Shown: piece by piece, positions 1 through 7,558 of the stretch
Position numbering within the stretch: position 1 is the first letter of the stretch
Layout of the letters: each line of letters begins with the position of its first letter
Assembly (NCBI RefSeq): GCF_012849375.1
Contig: NZ_CP051684.1
Coordinates: forward strand, 6,448,001 to 6,512,000
Source of the DNA: Duganella dendranthematis
GTDB lineage: Bacteria; Pseudomonadota; Gammaproteobacteria; Burkholderiales; Burkholderiaceae_D
DNA: 64,000 bases
Direction of reading: 5' to 3'
Notes under the pieces: model-generated
Databases searched by the model: none
Told to the model about the DNA's origin: nothing
What the model saw: only the letters and a program-made list of their open reading frames with translations
Translations under genes and position numbers: made by a program

Positions 1-628
1 CGGTATATGCGGTCAGGCGCAGCGCGGCCACATCATCCTTCAGCGGCAGATTGACCGCGCCGCGCAGATTGTGGTTGGCGCCCCCAAACTTGGAGGTTTG
101 CGATCCCACCGCTTCCACAGTGCCGAAGAAGTCATTCAGCTCCGGCTTTTGCGTAATCTGACGCACCGCGCCGGCCATCGCGCCCGCGCCAAACAGCGTG
201 CCTTGCGGCCCTTGCAGCACTTCCACCCGCTCCAGGTCCAGCACCTTCAGGTCAGGGTTGCCGGATTTGAGCGTCACCGGCATATCGTCGATGTACACCG
301 CCACCAGTGACGAATCCTGCACCTCGGATGGCACGATGCCGCGCACTACCAATCCGCGCATGGTGATGTTGTTAACGCCCGGCCCCTGCTCCTGCACCGA
401 CATGGCCGGCACCAGGTTGGCGATATCGGTCAGATTGCCCTGGCCGTAGCGCGTCAGGCTATCCGGCTTGATCACCGTAATGGCGGCCGGCACTTGCTGC
501 ACGTCGACCGCCGTGGCGGAACGGGTGGCGGTAACTTCTACTTTTTCGATTTTGTCCGAGTCCGGCTCTGCGGCGATGGCGACGCCGGCCGACAAGGCGG
601 CGACTGCCAGTAAGGTGCGCTTGCTCAT
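1..628 (-). CDS. TonB-dependent outer-membrane receptor, N-terminal part (runs off window)
   Basis: The first 209 residues of a minus-strand gene whose 3' end lies outside the window. The translation starts with a signal peptide (MSKRTLLAVAALSAGVAIAA). A TonB-dependent receptor plug domain follows, with stretches such as VPAAITVI, TMRGL and VEVLQGPQGTLFGAGAMAGAV, the last being the conserved plug motif before the beta-barrel. Such receptors sit in the outer membrane and import siderophores, cobalamin or oligosaccharides using TonB energy. The early residues IEKVEVTATR resemble a TonB box and its downstream region. An AAGGGT stretch lies a few bases before the ATG. The substrate cannot be inferred from the part that is visible. 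Confidence 0.9.
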   Translation of the reverse strand, partial: MSKRTLLAVAALSAGVAIAAEPDSDKIEKVEVTATRSATAVDVQQVPAAITVIKPDSLTRYGQGNLTDIANLVPAMSVQEQGPGVNNITMRGLVVRGIVPSEVQDSSLVAVYIDDMPVTLKSGNPDLKVLDLERVEVLQGPQGTLFGAGAMAGAVRQITQKPELNDFFGTVEAVGSQTSKFGGANHNLRGAVNLPLKDDVAALRLTAYT

Positions 629-782
629 CTATACCCTTTTGATGTTCTCCCAAAAGTGAGTATAAATTGGGCGAACGCAACGGGAAACGAATTTAAACAA
701 GCTTCTTTATGCAGAAATTGCGTGGCCGTCAAGGTGAGACAGCGTACAGCCGCAGCCACTGGGGGCGCGCAAAATAAAGTCT

Positions 783-989
783 ATGGATACGCACCCCGAA
801 CTAATCAAACCACGCAAATTCCCACCGGCCGCCTATGCGATGCACAGGCAGATGGTGGCGGTACGCAGGACGATTTCAGCAAACACTGTGGAAGAGTCGG
901 AAGCGGCGGCGCGTTGGGCGCAGGCATGGTATCAGCTGGTGCAGCGCAAGCTGGATCAACTCCAGCATGCGCCACGATACTTGCATTAG
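783..989 (+). CDS. small hypothetical protein, 68 aa
   Basis: A short frame with plausible protein composition: a basic, proline-containing start and then a probable amphipathic helix (VEESEAAARWAQAWYQLVQRK). No known domain was recognised. Its stop codon overlaps that of the convergent Crp-type gene (986-988). There is no clear Shine-Dalgarno sequence before the ATG. If it is not real, 629-985 is simply a promoter and spacer region between the receptor gene and the regulator. Confidence 0.4.
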   Translation: MDTHPELIKPRKFPPAAYAMHRQMVAVRRTISANTVEESEAAARWAQAWYQLVQRKLDQLQHAPRYLH

Positions 990-1729
990 GCAGCAGAGTA
1001 GCAACCGCCGGCGCGGCGTTCCATGGCATGACGGTCGATGACGGTGACGGTGCCGCGGCGATATTCGATCAAGCCTTCTTCTTGCAGCTTGCCGGCGCAG
1101 CAGGTGATCGATTCACGGCGCACGCCCAGCATGTTGGCGATCATCTCCTGGGTCACTTTCAATTCGTTGGTCAGCGAACGGTCCAGACGTTCCAGCAACC
1201 AGCGGCACAGGCGCTGTTCAATGCTGCCGTGACGGACACCGGCCACGGTCTGAGCCAGTTGGGCGAACAGCGAGCTGGTATGACGCATCAGTTGCTGCGC
1301 CAATGCGCCACCGCTGAAGAATGCCTGACGCAGCACGGACGATTTGATGCGGTAGCCGTAGCCGCTGGTCTGGACAACGGCCGAGCAGTTGGCGCGCTCG
1401 TTTTCATACATCGTCACGCCGACGACACCTTCGCGGCCGACCACGGCCACTTCGGCGGCGCCGCCCTCTTCGGTTTCATATTGCAGCGAAACGATGGCAT
1501 TGGTCGGGAAGTAGGCATATTCCATCGACTCACCAGTATCGAACAGGCGTTTGCCGGCTTCCAGCGTTACCAGATCCAGATGGACAAACAGGTCAATCAG
1601 CTCCTCACGCGACAGACCACGCAGCAATTCGTTCTGCTGCGCGCCCGTCAGGCTGATCACCGGTGTAGCAGTTTGCTGCATCGAGCGAGGGATGCTGGCG
1701 GAGACGGAAGTTTGATTAGCTGCGTACAT
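986..1729 (-). CDS. Crp/Fnr-family transcriptional regulator
   Basis: A cyclic-nucleotide-binding-type beta-roll is visible at about residues 25-140 (FDTGESMEYAYFPTNAIVSL, then a GREGVVGV segment). A dimerisation helix follows, then a C-terminal winged helix with the recognition region VTQEMIANMLGVRRESIT. The ATG at 1729 was chosen because TGAGG lies six bases upstream; the frame extends 12 codons further without a better site. The N-terminus has no cysteine cluster, so it is not an oxygen-sensing FNR with a 4Fe-4S cluster. The beta-roll lacks an obvious cAMP pocket signature, so the ligand is unknown. A TATAAT box and an inverted repeat lie upstream. Confidence 0.88.
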   Translation of the reverse strand: MYAANQTSVSASIPRSMQQTATPVISLTGAQQNELLRGLSREELIDLFVHLDLVTLEAGKRLFDTGESMEYAYFPTNAIVSLQYETEEGGAAEVAVVGREGVVGVTMYENERANCSAVVQTSGYGYRIKSSVLRQAFFSGGALAQQLMRHTSSLFAQLAQTVAGVRHGSIEQRLCRWLLERLDRSLTNELKVTQEMIANMLGVRRESITCCAGKLQEEGLIEYRRGTVTVIDRHAMERRAGGCYSAA

Positions 1730-1790
1730 TTTGTGCCTCATCTGTTTATGTGTTGGATGACTCACACTATATCCGTGCTATGTACGCTCG

Positions 1791-1836
1791 ATTATAGGAA
1801 CACAGATGGGCCTTATGTAGGCAAGGAACATAGGCC
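1791..1836 (-). promoter_or_regulatory. putative promoter and inverted repeat upstream of the Crp-type gene
   Basis: On the minus strand a perfect TATAAT lies at 1796-1791. Upstream of it, GGCCTTATGT (1809-1818) and ACATAGGCC (1828-1836) form an inverted repeat broken by one extra T. The repeat covers the expected -35 position, so it could be an autoregulatory operator. The rest of the 1730-1968 gap shows nothing else that can be supported. Confidence 0.35.
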
Positions 1837-1968
1837 GGTGTCAGCCTGATCCTACGCTTAAGATATTTAATGCTGCTAGGAAAGGGAAAAGATGGGCATG
1901 GAGACGCTCAGCAGCTGCGCGGCGCGCCGCTGAGCAGGAGATGCTACTGCGCTACGTGGCGCAGGATC

Positions 1969-2211
1969 TCAAGGAATGAATTTAAAGCGCGAACCTTCTT
2001 CAATCATGCGCTCATCGCGGGAGCGCAGACGCCCCGGGTTGCGCCGATGTTCCGGCTCGGAAATAACGCGCTTGATCACGCTTTCCAGCACGCCGCGATG
2101 GCTGAGGTACTCGGCTGCGCTCTCCGGGCCGAGACGGTCGGCCCGCTCGATACCGGCCTCCACTAGCTCGGAGGATTGAAAGTCGGGCCGGAAAGTTTGC
2201 TTGGTAGACAT
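1969..2211 (-). CDS. small hypothetical protein, 80 aa
   Basis: Supported by a strong ribosome-binding site, CAGGAGG, five bases before the ATG. The protein is hydrophilic and charged, rich in Arg and Glu, with no signal peptide or membrane segment: it begins MSTKQTFRPDFQSSELVEAG and ends in RMIEEGSRFKFIP. No domain was recognised. It stands alone, about 90 bp from the esterase gene that ends the neighbouring operon, and on the same strand. No function can be assigned from sequence. Confidence 0.7.
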   Translation of the reverse strand: MSTKQTFRPDFQSSELVEAGIERADRLGPESAAEYLSHRGVLESVIKRVISEPEHRRNPGRLRSRDERMIEEGSRFKFIP

Positions 2212-2303
2212 TACTGCCTCCTGAGAATATGGACAAAATCCAATTCTGGGATTCTACAGCAGGTTGCGCCGTGCGGTAACGTACCTCCGTGGTGATGACG
2301 CAA

Positions 2304-3176
2304 CTACGGCGCGGGTACGCCCTGCGGTGGCTGGCCGTCGTGCGGGATCAGCCAGCCGCCGTCGCTGAGCCAGTCTGCCAGGCGATCCGGCCAGTGCACA
2401 TCAGATAATCGCTCGGAACGCTGGCCCATATTGAAGGCGTGATCGGTGTCGGCATACAGATGCAGCTCTGCCGAGACACCGGCGCCGACCAGTTGCTGAT
2501 ACAACGCCAGCGCCGGCGGCATGCAGCACTTGTCGCTGGAGCCGGCGACGATGAATGCCGGCGGCGCGTTCTGCACCGCTTTGCCAGGCACGCCCAGCGG
2601 ACCGGGATAGACCAGCACCTGGAAATCAGGCCGCGCGCTCTGGCGGTCAACGGCGTCCTGTTCAGCGGGCGGCGTTGGTTCCCGATTATCCGCCACCAGC
2701 GACACCAGTTCGCCGCCGGCCGAGAAGCCCATCACACCTAGCCGGTGCGGATCGACGCCATACTCCGCCGCATGCGCGCGCACCCAGCGCACGGCGCGAC
2801 GCAGGTCGGCGGCGGCATCGTTCTCGATCGAGTAGCTGGCGCCCTGGTCGCGCGCCAGCCGGTACTTCAGCACAAAGGCCGTGACGCCGGCGCGGTTGAG
2901 CGACTTGGCCGCCACCATGCCCTCGTTCTGCCACACCAGCATGCGGTGGCCGCCGCCCGGCGCGATAATGACGGCGGCACCGTTGGCGTGGCGCGGATTG
3001 GCGCGCATCACCGTCAGCGACGGGTTGTGGATATTGCTGATGTAGGTGTTGTCCACCTTCTCCGCCTCGGCGCGGCGTTGTTCCGAACCCGGCGCACCGT
3101 CCGGCCACAACGCGAGCTGCTGCGCGCCGGCGTGGGTGCAGAACGCCAGCAGTAGCAACGCCAGTTTATTGCGCAT
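2304..3176 (-). CDS. secreted alpha/beta-hydrolase (acetyl-xylan-esterase-like)
   Basis: A 290-residue exported serine hydrolase. A signal peptide (MRNKLALLLLAFCTHAGA) is followed by an alpha/beta-hydrolase fold of the BD-FAE/acetyl-esterase type: an oxyanion-hole region IIAPGGGH, the nucleophile elbow GFSAGGE, and an acid-histidine region YADTDHAFN. Proteins of this kind remove acetyl or other acyl groups from plant polysaccharides. The ATG at 3176 has AGGAGA just upstream. It lies inside the 3' end of the preceding beta-helix gene (11-bp overlap), so the two are probably translationally coupled. It is the last gene of the gluconate-linked operon and could deacylate the oligosaccharide that the operon handles. 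Confidence 0.85.
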   Translation of the reverse strand: MRNKLALLLLAFCTHAGAQQLALWPDGAPGSEQRRAEAEKVDNTYISNIHNPSLTVMRANPRHANGAAVIIAPGGGHRMLVWQNEGMVAAKSLNRAGVTAFVLKYRLARDQGASYSIENDAAADLRRAVRWVRAHAAEYGVDPHRLGVMGFSAGGELVSLVADNREPTPPAEQDAVDRQSARPDFQVLVYPGPLGVPGKAVQNAPPAFIVAGSSDKCCMPPALALYQQLVGAGVSAELHLYADTDHAFNMGQRSERLSDVHWPDRLADWLSDGGWLIPHDGQPPQGVPAP

Positions 3177-6100
3177 GAATGTCTCCTGTCGCGTACAACG
3201 CGTGATGGGTAAGAATGAACAGTGTACGACCATCGTCGCCGCCGAAGATCAATTGCAGCGGACGTTCCGGCACGTCGATGCGGCCGATCTCCTTGCCGTC
3301 CGGCGCGTAGACGAAGACCTGGCCATTGGCGACATAGACATTGCCCTTGCCGTCCACCGCTGCACTCTCGCCGCCGCGATTGGCCGCCAGTTTCAAATCC
3401 GTGATGCCGCCGCCCGCGCCGATCACGCCACTAAAGGTGCGGTTCTCGGAACCGTTGGTGAACACCACGCGGCCATTGACACCAGCCGATACCAGGCCAT
3501 GCGTGTCCAGCGTGTCCGAAAAGCGGTAGCCCAGGTGATCGTTCGGTCCCTGCTTAAAAACGCGATAGGCTGGCAGCACCAGGCTACCGTCCGGCGATAC
3601 ATACTCGCGCTGCTTCGGCAGCGCCACGTCGCGCGCGAACATCTCGGCCAGCGTGGTGAATTCGTAGCTATCGAAGTTGAGCTGATCGCGGAACTCGCCG
3701 TTCTGCCAGAAATTCACCGGCGCCAGCACGCGCGCGTCCTTGTTCGCCTTCACCGGCGTTGGCTTGATGACGGTGACCGGGCCAGCCGGTTGGGCGGGAT
3801 CGAACGAATACACCGTGCCCTCCGGTCCAAACGACGACACCACAAGTATCGCGCCGCTCTTGTCGATAGCGAGGTTGACCGGGTCAAGCGGCGCATCGCG
3901 CACCACCGCCAGCCCGCGCTGCTTAGACCAGCTGTAGATGCGGTTGAAGCGGCGGTCGACGAAATACAGCGTGCCTTTGCTGTCAACCGTCGCGCCGGCG
4001 ATGGAGTAGAAGCCCTCTTCCAGCTTGCTCACCTTGCCGGCGGGAGCGCTTGCCGGCGTGCCCGCGCCGATATCCAGCACCGCAAATTCATGTTCGCGCA
4101 CTTCCTGCTTGTGCGTCAGATCCTGCAGCGTATTCTCGAACGGGTATTTGCTGGCGCGCAGATAGGTATCGCAACCGTTTTCGTCGCAGGTGGCAAAGCC
4201 GCTCTCCGCGTTCACATGCACATTGCGGAAGCGGATGTTCTCGGAGTTGGTCATCTTCACCGCCGACACGGCAGGCTTGATCGAGCGCGTGACGCGATAC
4301 GCATGGTAGTTGGCAAAGGTGATGTTGCGCGAATTGCGGATCTCCAGCGACACCGCATCCATGCCGTCGCGTACCTCCTGCTCCGTTTGTGGCGCCAGGA
4401 ACTCCCAGTTCTCGACGTTATCCAGCACGATCTCCGCCCGCACGTGGTGCTCGGCCGACAGCTCGTACACCTTGCCCGGCGTTTTGGTGTTGGAGACGTA
4501 GAAGCCTGCCTGCGCGAAGGTGCTCGGCGACCAGCAAGCCACAAACGTGCCGCCGCCGCCGTCGGTTACCCAGATGCTCGGGTACTGCCGGTCCCAATAC
4601 TGCGTGGGATCGAAATTGGCGGTCTTCTGGTAGGGGTCGCGGCGCCTGCCGTCGTACAGACGCGTGCCATGTCCACCCTGGATGCGGATATCGTCCACCA
4701 GCGAATCCGGGCCGGCGCGCCACAACAGCGCCGTTGCGCGCGGATTAACTTCGCCAGTCGCCAGGCCGAAGCCGGAAACAATCGCATCGCCGCCTTTGGC
4801 GCTTTCCAGCAGCGCCTTCGGACCGCCAGCGCCGACATAAGCCGGCGAACCATTCGGCAGAATGAGCTGCGTGACGCCGGGATGCAAACCTACCAGCACC
4901 GTGTCCGACTTCAGTCGTATCGTATCCTGCACCATGTAGAAGCCCAGCGGCAGATACACCACGCGCTTGCTGTCGATGGCCTTCTGCACCGCTGCAGTGT
5001 CGTCCGTCACGCCATCGCCCACCGCGCCAAATGCTCGCACACTGGCCCATTCTTTGGTGGACGGCAGCGCGCGCATTACAGGCGCGCGTGCTGTCGGCCA
5101 CGTCTTCAGCGCCGCGCCCTTGACGTTAGTGGTGAACTTGCCCACGCTGCCAACGCCAGGCAGCATCAAGCCGTAATTGAATTCGCTGACCTGATATACC
5201 GGCCCATAGGCGGCCACCGTCTTGCCGCTGTCGCGGAAGCGCGCGAACACCGGCACGTTCTTCGCCAGCGCATTGTCGAAGCCCACTTGCGTGTAGACGT
5301 TGTCCTCATTGCTGATGATGACCGCCGCCTTCGACACGTTCTCGAAGCGCACGTCCTTGCCCCACAACCAGTCGCCGTAACCACGGTCGATTTCAATGCC
5401 GACCGGCGTGTTGCGGATGGTGGTGTTAATCAGCGTCAGCCCCGCTTCGTGGCCGCGTATCGCCGCATCGCGCTGGCCGTCAAAGGTGGAGTCCATCAGC
5501 GTGTACTGCCAGGCCGGCGAGGTTTTTTCGGTGAGGATGCCGTAACGGCCGCCATAGAATTTCAGGTCGAAGCTTTCGTTGCCGACCATGTATACGCCCG
5601 CCAGGCCAGAGCCGATGTGGAAGTCCATGTGGCTCAGGTACGAGTGCTGCGCTGTCCGCAGGCGCACTGCTGCAGCGGCGGGATTGCCGTCGCCGATTTC
5701 AAAGTCCACATTGCTCATCGCCGAATAGAAGGTGGCGGAATTCGCATCGCGTACCTCGTCGCTGTATGGCACGGCACTTTTCACCGGCACCGGCACTTTG
5801 CCGACCGTGTACTGGTCGCCACCGGTGAACACTACCATGTTCGCCACGCCTTTCTGGAAGCCCGGCGTATTCGCGGCCAGCACCAGCACCGGCCGCGTGG
5901 CGCCAACGCCATACAAGCGAACCGCCTGCGGCACCAGCAGCGAACGCGTGATGCGATAGCGTCCGGACGGCAGGAACACCACGCCGCCCTCGCCCTGATT
6001 GGAGGCTTCGTTCAGCGCTTCCTGGATCGCGGTGCTATCGTCGGTGCGGCCGTCGCCGGCACCCTTGACTTGCACCGCGCGCGGATCGTCCGGCATGGTC

Positions 6101-6183
6101 TGGTACGCGGAAATGGAAGCCGCCTGCGCCAGCAGGGGCGCAACAAGGGCTGCCGCCGCCAGCATCGTCAATAATGGTTTCAT
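3166..6183 (-). CDS. secreted beta-helix protein (pectate-lyase-3/GH55-like) fused to an SMP-30/gluconolactonase-like propeller
   Basis: 1005 residues with signal peptide MKPLLTMLAAAALVAPLLAQA. Two right-handed beta-helix modules of the pectate-lyase-3/GH55 type are visible. Each opens with the typical GDG-x-TDD signature (GAGDGRTDD near residue 41 and FGAVGDGVTDD near residue 381) followed by a V-x-LP-x-GxY strand. From about residue 714 the sequence changes to short repeats of the SMP-30/NHL propeller kind (GATVDSKGTLYFVDRRFNRI, AVDGKGNVYVANGQVFVYAPDG). Known beta-helix enzymes of this class hydrolyse or cleave beta-glucans or polyuronides; SMP-30 relatives include gluconolactonases. It lies between the gluconate permease and the esterase, which suggests release of gluconate or a related sugar acid from a polymer. 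The substrate is inferred only. Confidence 0.8.
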   Translation of the reverse strand: MKPLLTMLAAAALVAPLLAQAASISAYQTMPDDPRAVQVKGAGDGRTDDSTAIQEALNEASNQGEGGVVFLPSGRYRITRSLLVPQAVRLYGVGATRPVLVLAANTPGFQKGVANMVVFTGGDQYTVGKVPVPVKSAVPYSDEVRDANSATFYSAMSNVDFEIGDGNPAAAAVRLRTAQHSYLSHMDFHIGSGLAGVYMVGNESFDLKFYGGRYGILTEKTSPAWQYTLMDSTFDGQRDAAIRGHEAGLTLINTTIRNTPVGIEIDRGYGDWLWGKDVRFENVSKAAVIISNEDNVYTQVGFDNALAKNVPVFARFRDSGKTVAAYGPVYQVSEFNYGLMLPGVGSVGKFTTNVKGAALKTWPTARAPVMRALPSTKEWASVRAFGAVGDGVTDDTAAVQKAIDSKRVVYLPLGFYMVQDTIRLKSDTVLVGLHPGVTQLILPNGSPAYVGAGGPKALLESAKGGDAIVSGFGLATGEVNPRATALLWRAGPDSLVDDIRIQGGHGTRLYDGRRRDPYQKTANFDPTQYWDRQYPSIWVTDGGGGTFVACWSPSTFAQAGFYVSNTKTPGKVYELSAEHHVRAEIVLDNVENWEFLAPQTEQEVRDGMDAVSLEIRNSRNITFANYHAYRVTRSIKPAVSAVKMTNSENIRFRNVHVNAESGFATCDENGCDTYLRASKYPFENTLQDLTHKQEVREHEFAVLDIGAGTPASAPAGKVSKLEEGFYSIAGATVDSKGTLYFVDRRFNRIYSWSKQRGLAVVRDAPLDPVNLAIDKSGAILVVSSFGPEGTVYSFDPAQPAGPVTVIKPTPVKANKDARVLAPVNFWQNGEFRDQLNFDSYEFTTLAEMFARDVALPKQREYVSPDGSLVLPAYRVFKQGPNDHLGYRFSDTLDTHGLVSAGVNGRVVFTNGSENRTFSGVIGAGGGITDLKLAANRGGESAAVDGKGNVYVANGQVFVYAPDGKEIGRIDVPERPLQLIFGGDDGRTLFILTHHALYATGDIHAQ

Positions 6184-6187
6184 CTGT

Positions 6188-7555
6188 TTATCCCAATAAG
6201 GCAGAAAGAATCAATACGAAAATCAGCCCGAATACGCCGACCAACGTTTCCATCAAGGTCCACGAACGGAAGGTGTCTTTGAGCGACAGGCCGAAATACT
6301 CCTTGAACATCCAGAAGCCGGAATCGTTCACATGGCTGCACATCAAACTGCCGGCGCCAATCGCCAGCACCATCAGCGCTGGATCAGTACCGGACGCCTG
6401 CACTACCGGCGCCACGATGCCAGCCGCCGTCAGCCCCGCCACCGTGGCAGAACCGAGGCAGATGCGGATCAGCGTCGCCACCAGCCAGCCCAGTAGGAGC
6501 GGCGGCACGGGCAGCGCGCCTAGCTGCGTGCCCAATTGCGCGCTGACGCCGGAATCCACCAGCACCTGTTTCAAGGCGCCGGCGCCGGCAATCACCAGCA
6601 GGATGGGGGCGATGTCACGCAACGCATCCTGCGCGCCGGACATCAACGCCACCAGCTTCTGTCCGCGCGCCACACCCAGCGTGATCACCGCCACCAGCAA
6701 TGCCACCAGCATCACGATCATCGGATTGGCGAGAAAACCAACCAGCGACTTCAATGCCGGATCGGCAATCGGCAACGCGGCGGCGGCGGTGGCGGCCGCC
6801 AGCAGCCACACCGGCAGCAGCGCCGTCGCGAAGCTGTTGAATACACCGGGCAGCTCAGCTTCGTCACGCAAGCCGGTGCGGAACATCGGCGCCGGTGTGG
6901 CCTGGATGCGCTTGAGCGTCATAGCGAACAACGGCCCGGCGATGATCAGCGTCGGCACCGCCACGATCAGCCCATACATCAGCGTGCGGCCCATATCGGC
7001 ATGGAACTGCGCCACCAGCGCTGTCGGCGACGGATGCGGCGGCAGGAACCCGTGCGCAATCGACAGGCCACACAGCAGGGGTATCGCCAGCGCCACCGCC
7101 GGCCGGCCGCTCTGGTACACCAGCGAGAACACCAGTGGCACCAGCAGCACAAAACCGACGTTGTAGTACAGCGGTATGCCCGCCACAAAGCCGGTCAGCG
7201 TCAACGCCACCGGCATGCGCGCGGAACCGAATACGCCGATCAGGTAACTGGCGATGCGCTGCGCCGCCCCGCTGTCGGCAATCAGCTTGCCGAACACCGC
7301 GCCGAGGCAGACGATGACGATCAGCGATCCAAGCAGATCGCCGATCCCCTTGTCGATCGACTTGGGGATGCTTTCCACCGACATGCCAAGCAGCAGTGCG
7401 GCCGCCAAGGCCGCCGCCACAAACGCGATCAGCGGCTGCAGCTTGGCCCAGGCGATCAGCAGCGTGAGCAAGCCGACCGACAAAGCCACGGCCAGCAGCG
7501 CCCAAACAGCTGGCGTGACGCCGAACAGCGCCGCCAACGGACTGGTAGTGGTCAT
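6188..7555 (-). CDS. gntP: gluconate:H+ symporter, GntP family
   Basis: 455 residues, almost entirely hydrophobic, with about 12 membrane helices. The N-terminal pattern (LLIAWAKLQPLIAFVAAALAAALLLGMSVESIPKSIDKGIGDLLGSL) and the loop HGFLPPHPSPTALVAQF are typical of GntP-family gluconate permeases. The C-terminal LICLGSATVAGLTAAGIVAP and SHVNDSGFWMFKEYF motifs are strongly conserved in the family. It carries gluconate or a related aldonate across the inner membrane with protons. The start follows the stop of the TonB receptor by three bases, and the beta-helix gene begins four bases after its own stop, so all are co-transcribed. The operon's gluconokinase supports gluconate as substrate. Confidence 0.93.
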   Translation of the reverse strand: MTTTSPLAALFGVTPAVWALLAVALSVGLLTLLIAWAKLQPLIAFVAAALAAALLLGMSVESIPKSIDKGIGDLLGSLIVIVCLGAVFGKLIADSGAAQRIASYLIGVFGSARMPVALTLTGFVAGIPLYYNVGFVLLVPLVFSLVYQSGRPAVALAIPLLCGLSIAHGFLPPHPSPTALVAQFHADMGRTLMYGLIVAVPTLIIAGPLFAMTLKRIQATPAPMFRTGLRDEAELPGVFNSFATALLPVWLLAAATAAAALPIADPALKSLVGFLANPMIVMLVALLVAVITLGVARGQKLVALMSGAQDALRDIAPILLVIAGAGALKQVLVDSGVSAQLGTQLGALPVPPLLLGWLVATLIRICLGSATVAGLTAAGIVAPVVQASGTDPALMVLAIGAGSLMCSHVNDSGFWMFKEYFGLSLKDTFRSWTLMETLVGVFGLIFVLILSALLG

Positions 7556-7558
7556 CGC

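Noticed and set aside
986-1729. Assigning the Crp/Fnr-type protein as the FNR for the box at 62488.
   Set aside because: The N-terminal cysteine cluster of FNR is absent.
1870-1980. Open frames in the gap after the Crp-type gene, one ending in MLLRYVAQDLKE.
   Set aside because: No ribosome site or suitable start codon, and no recognisable protein.
3046-6174. Very long plus-strand open frame of about 1040 codons.
   Set aside because: It is the complement of the beta-helix gene; its translation is Arg/His/Gln-rich with no domain, a usual shadow in GC-rich DNA.
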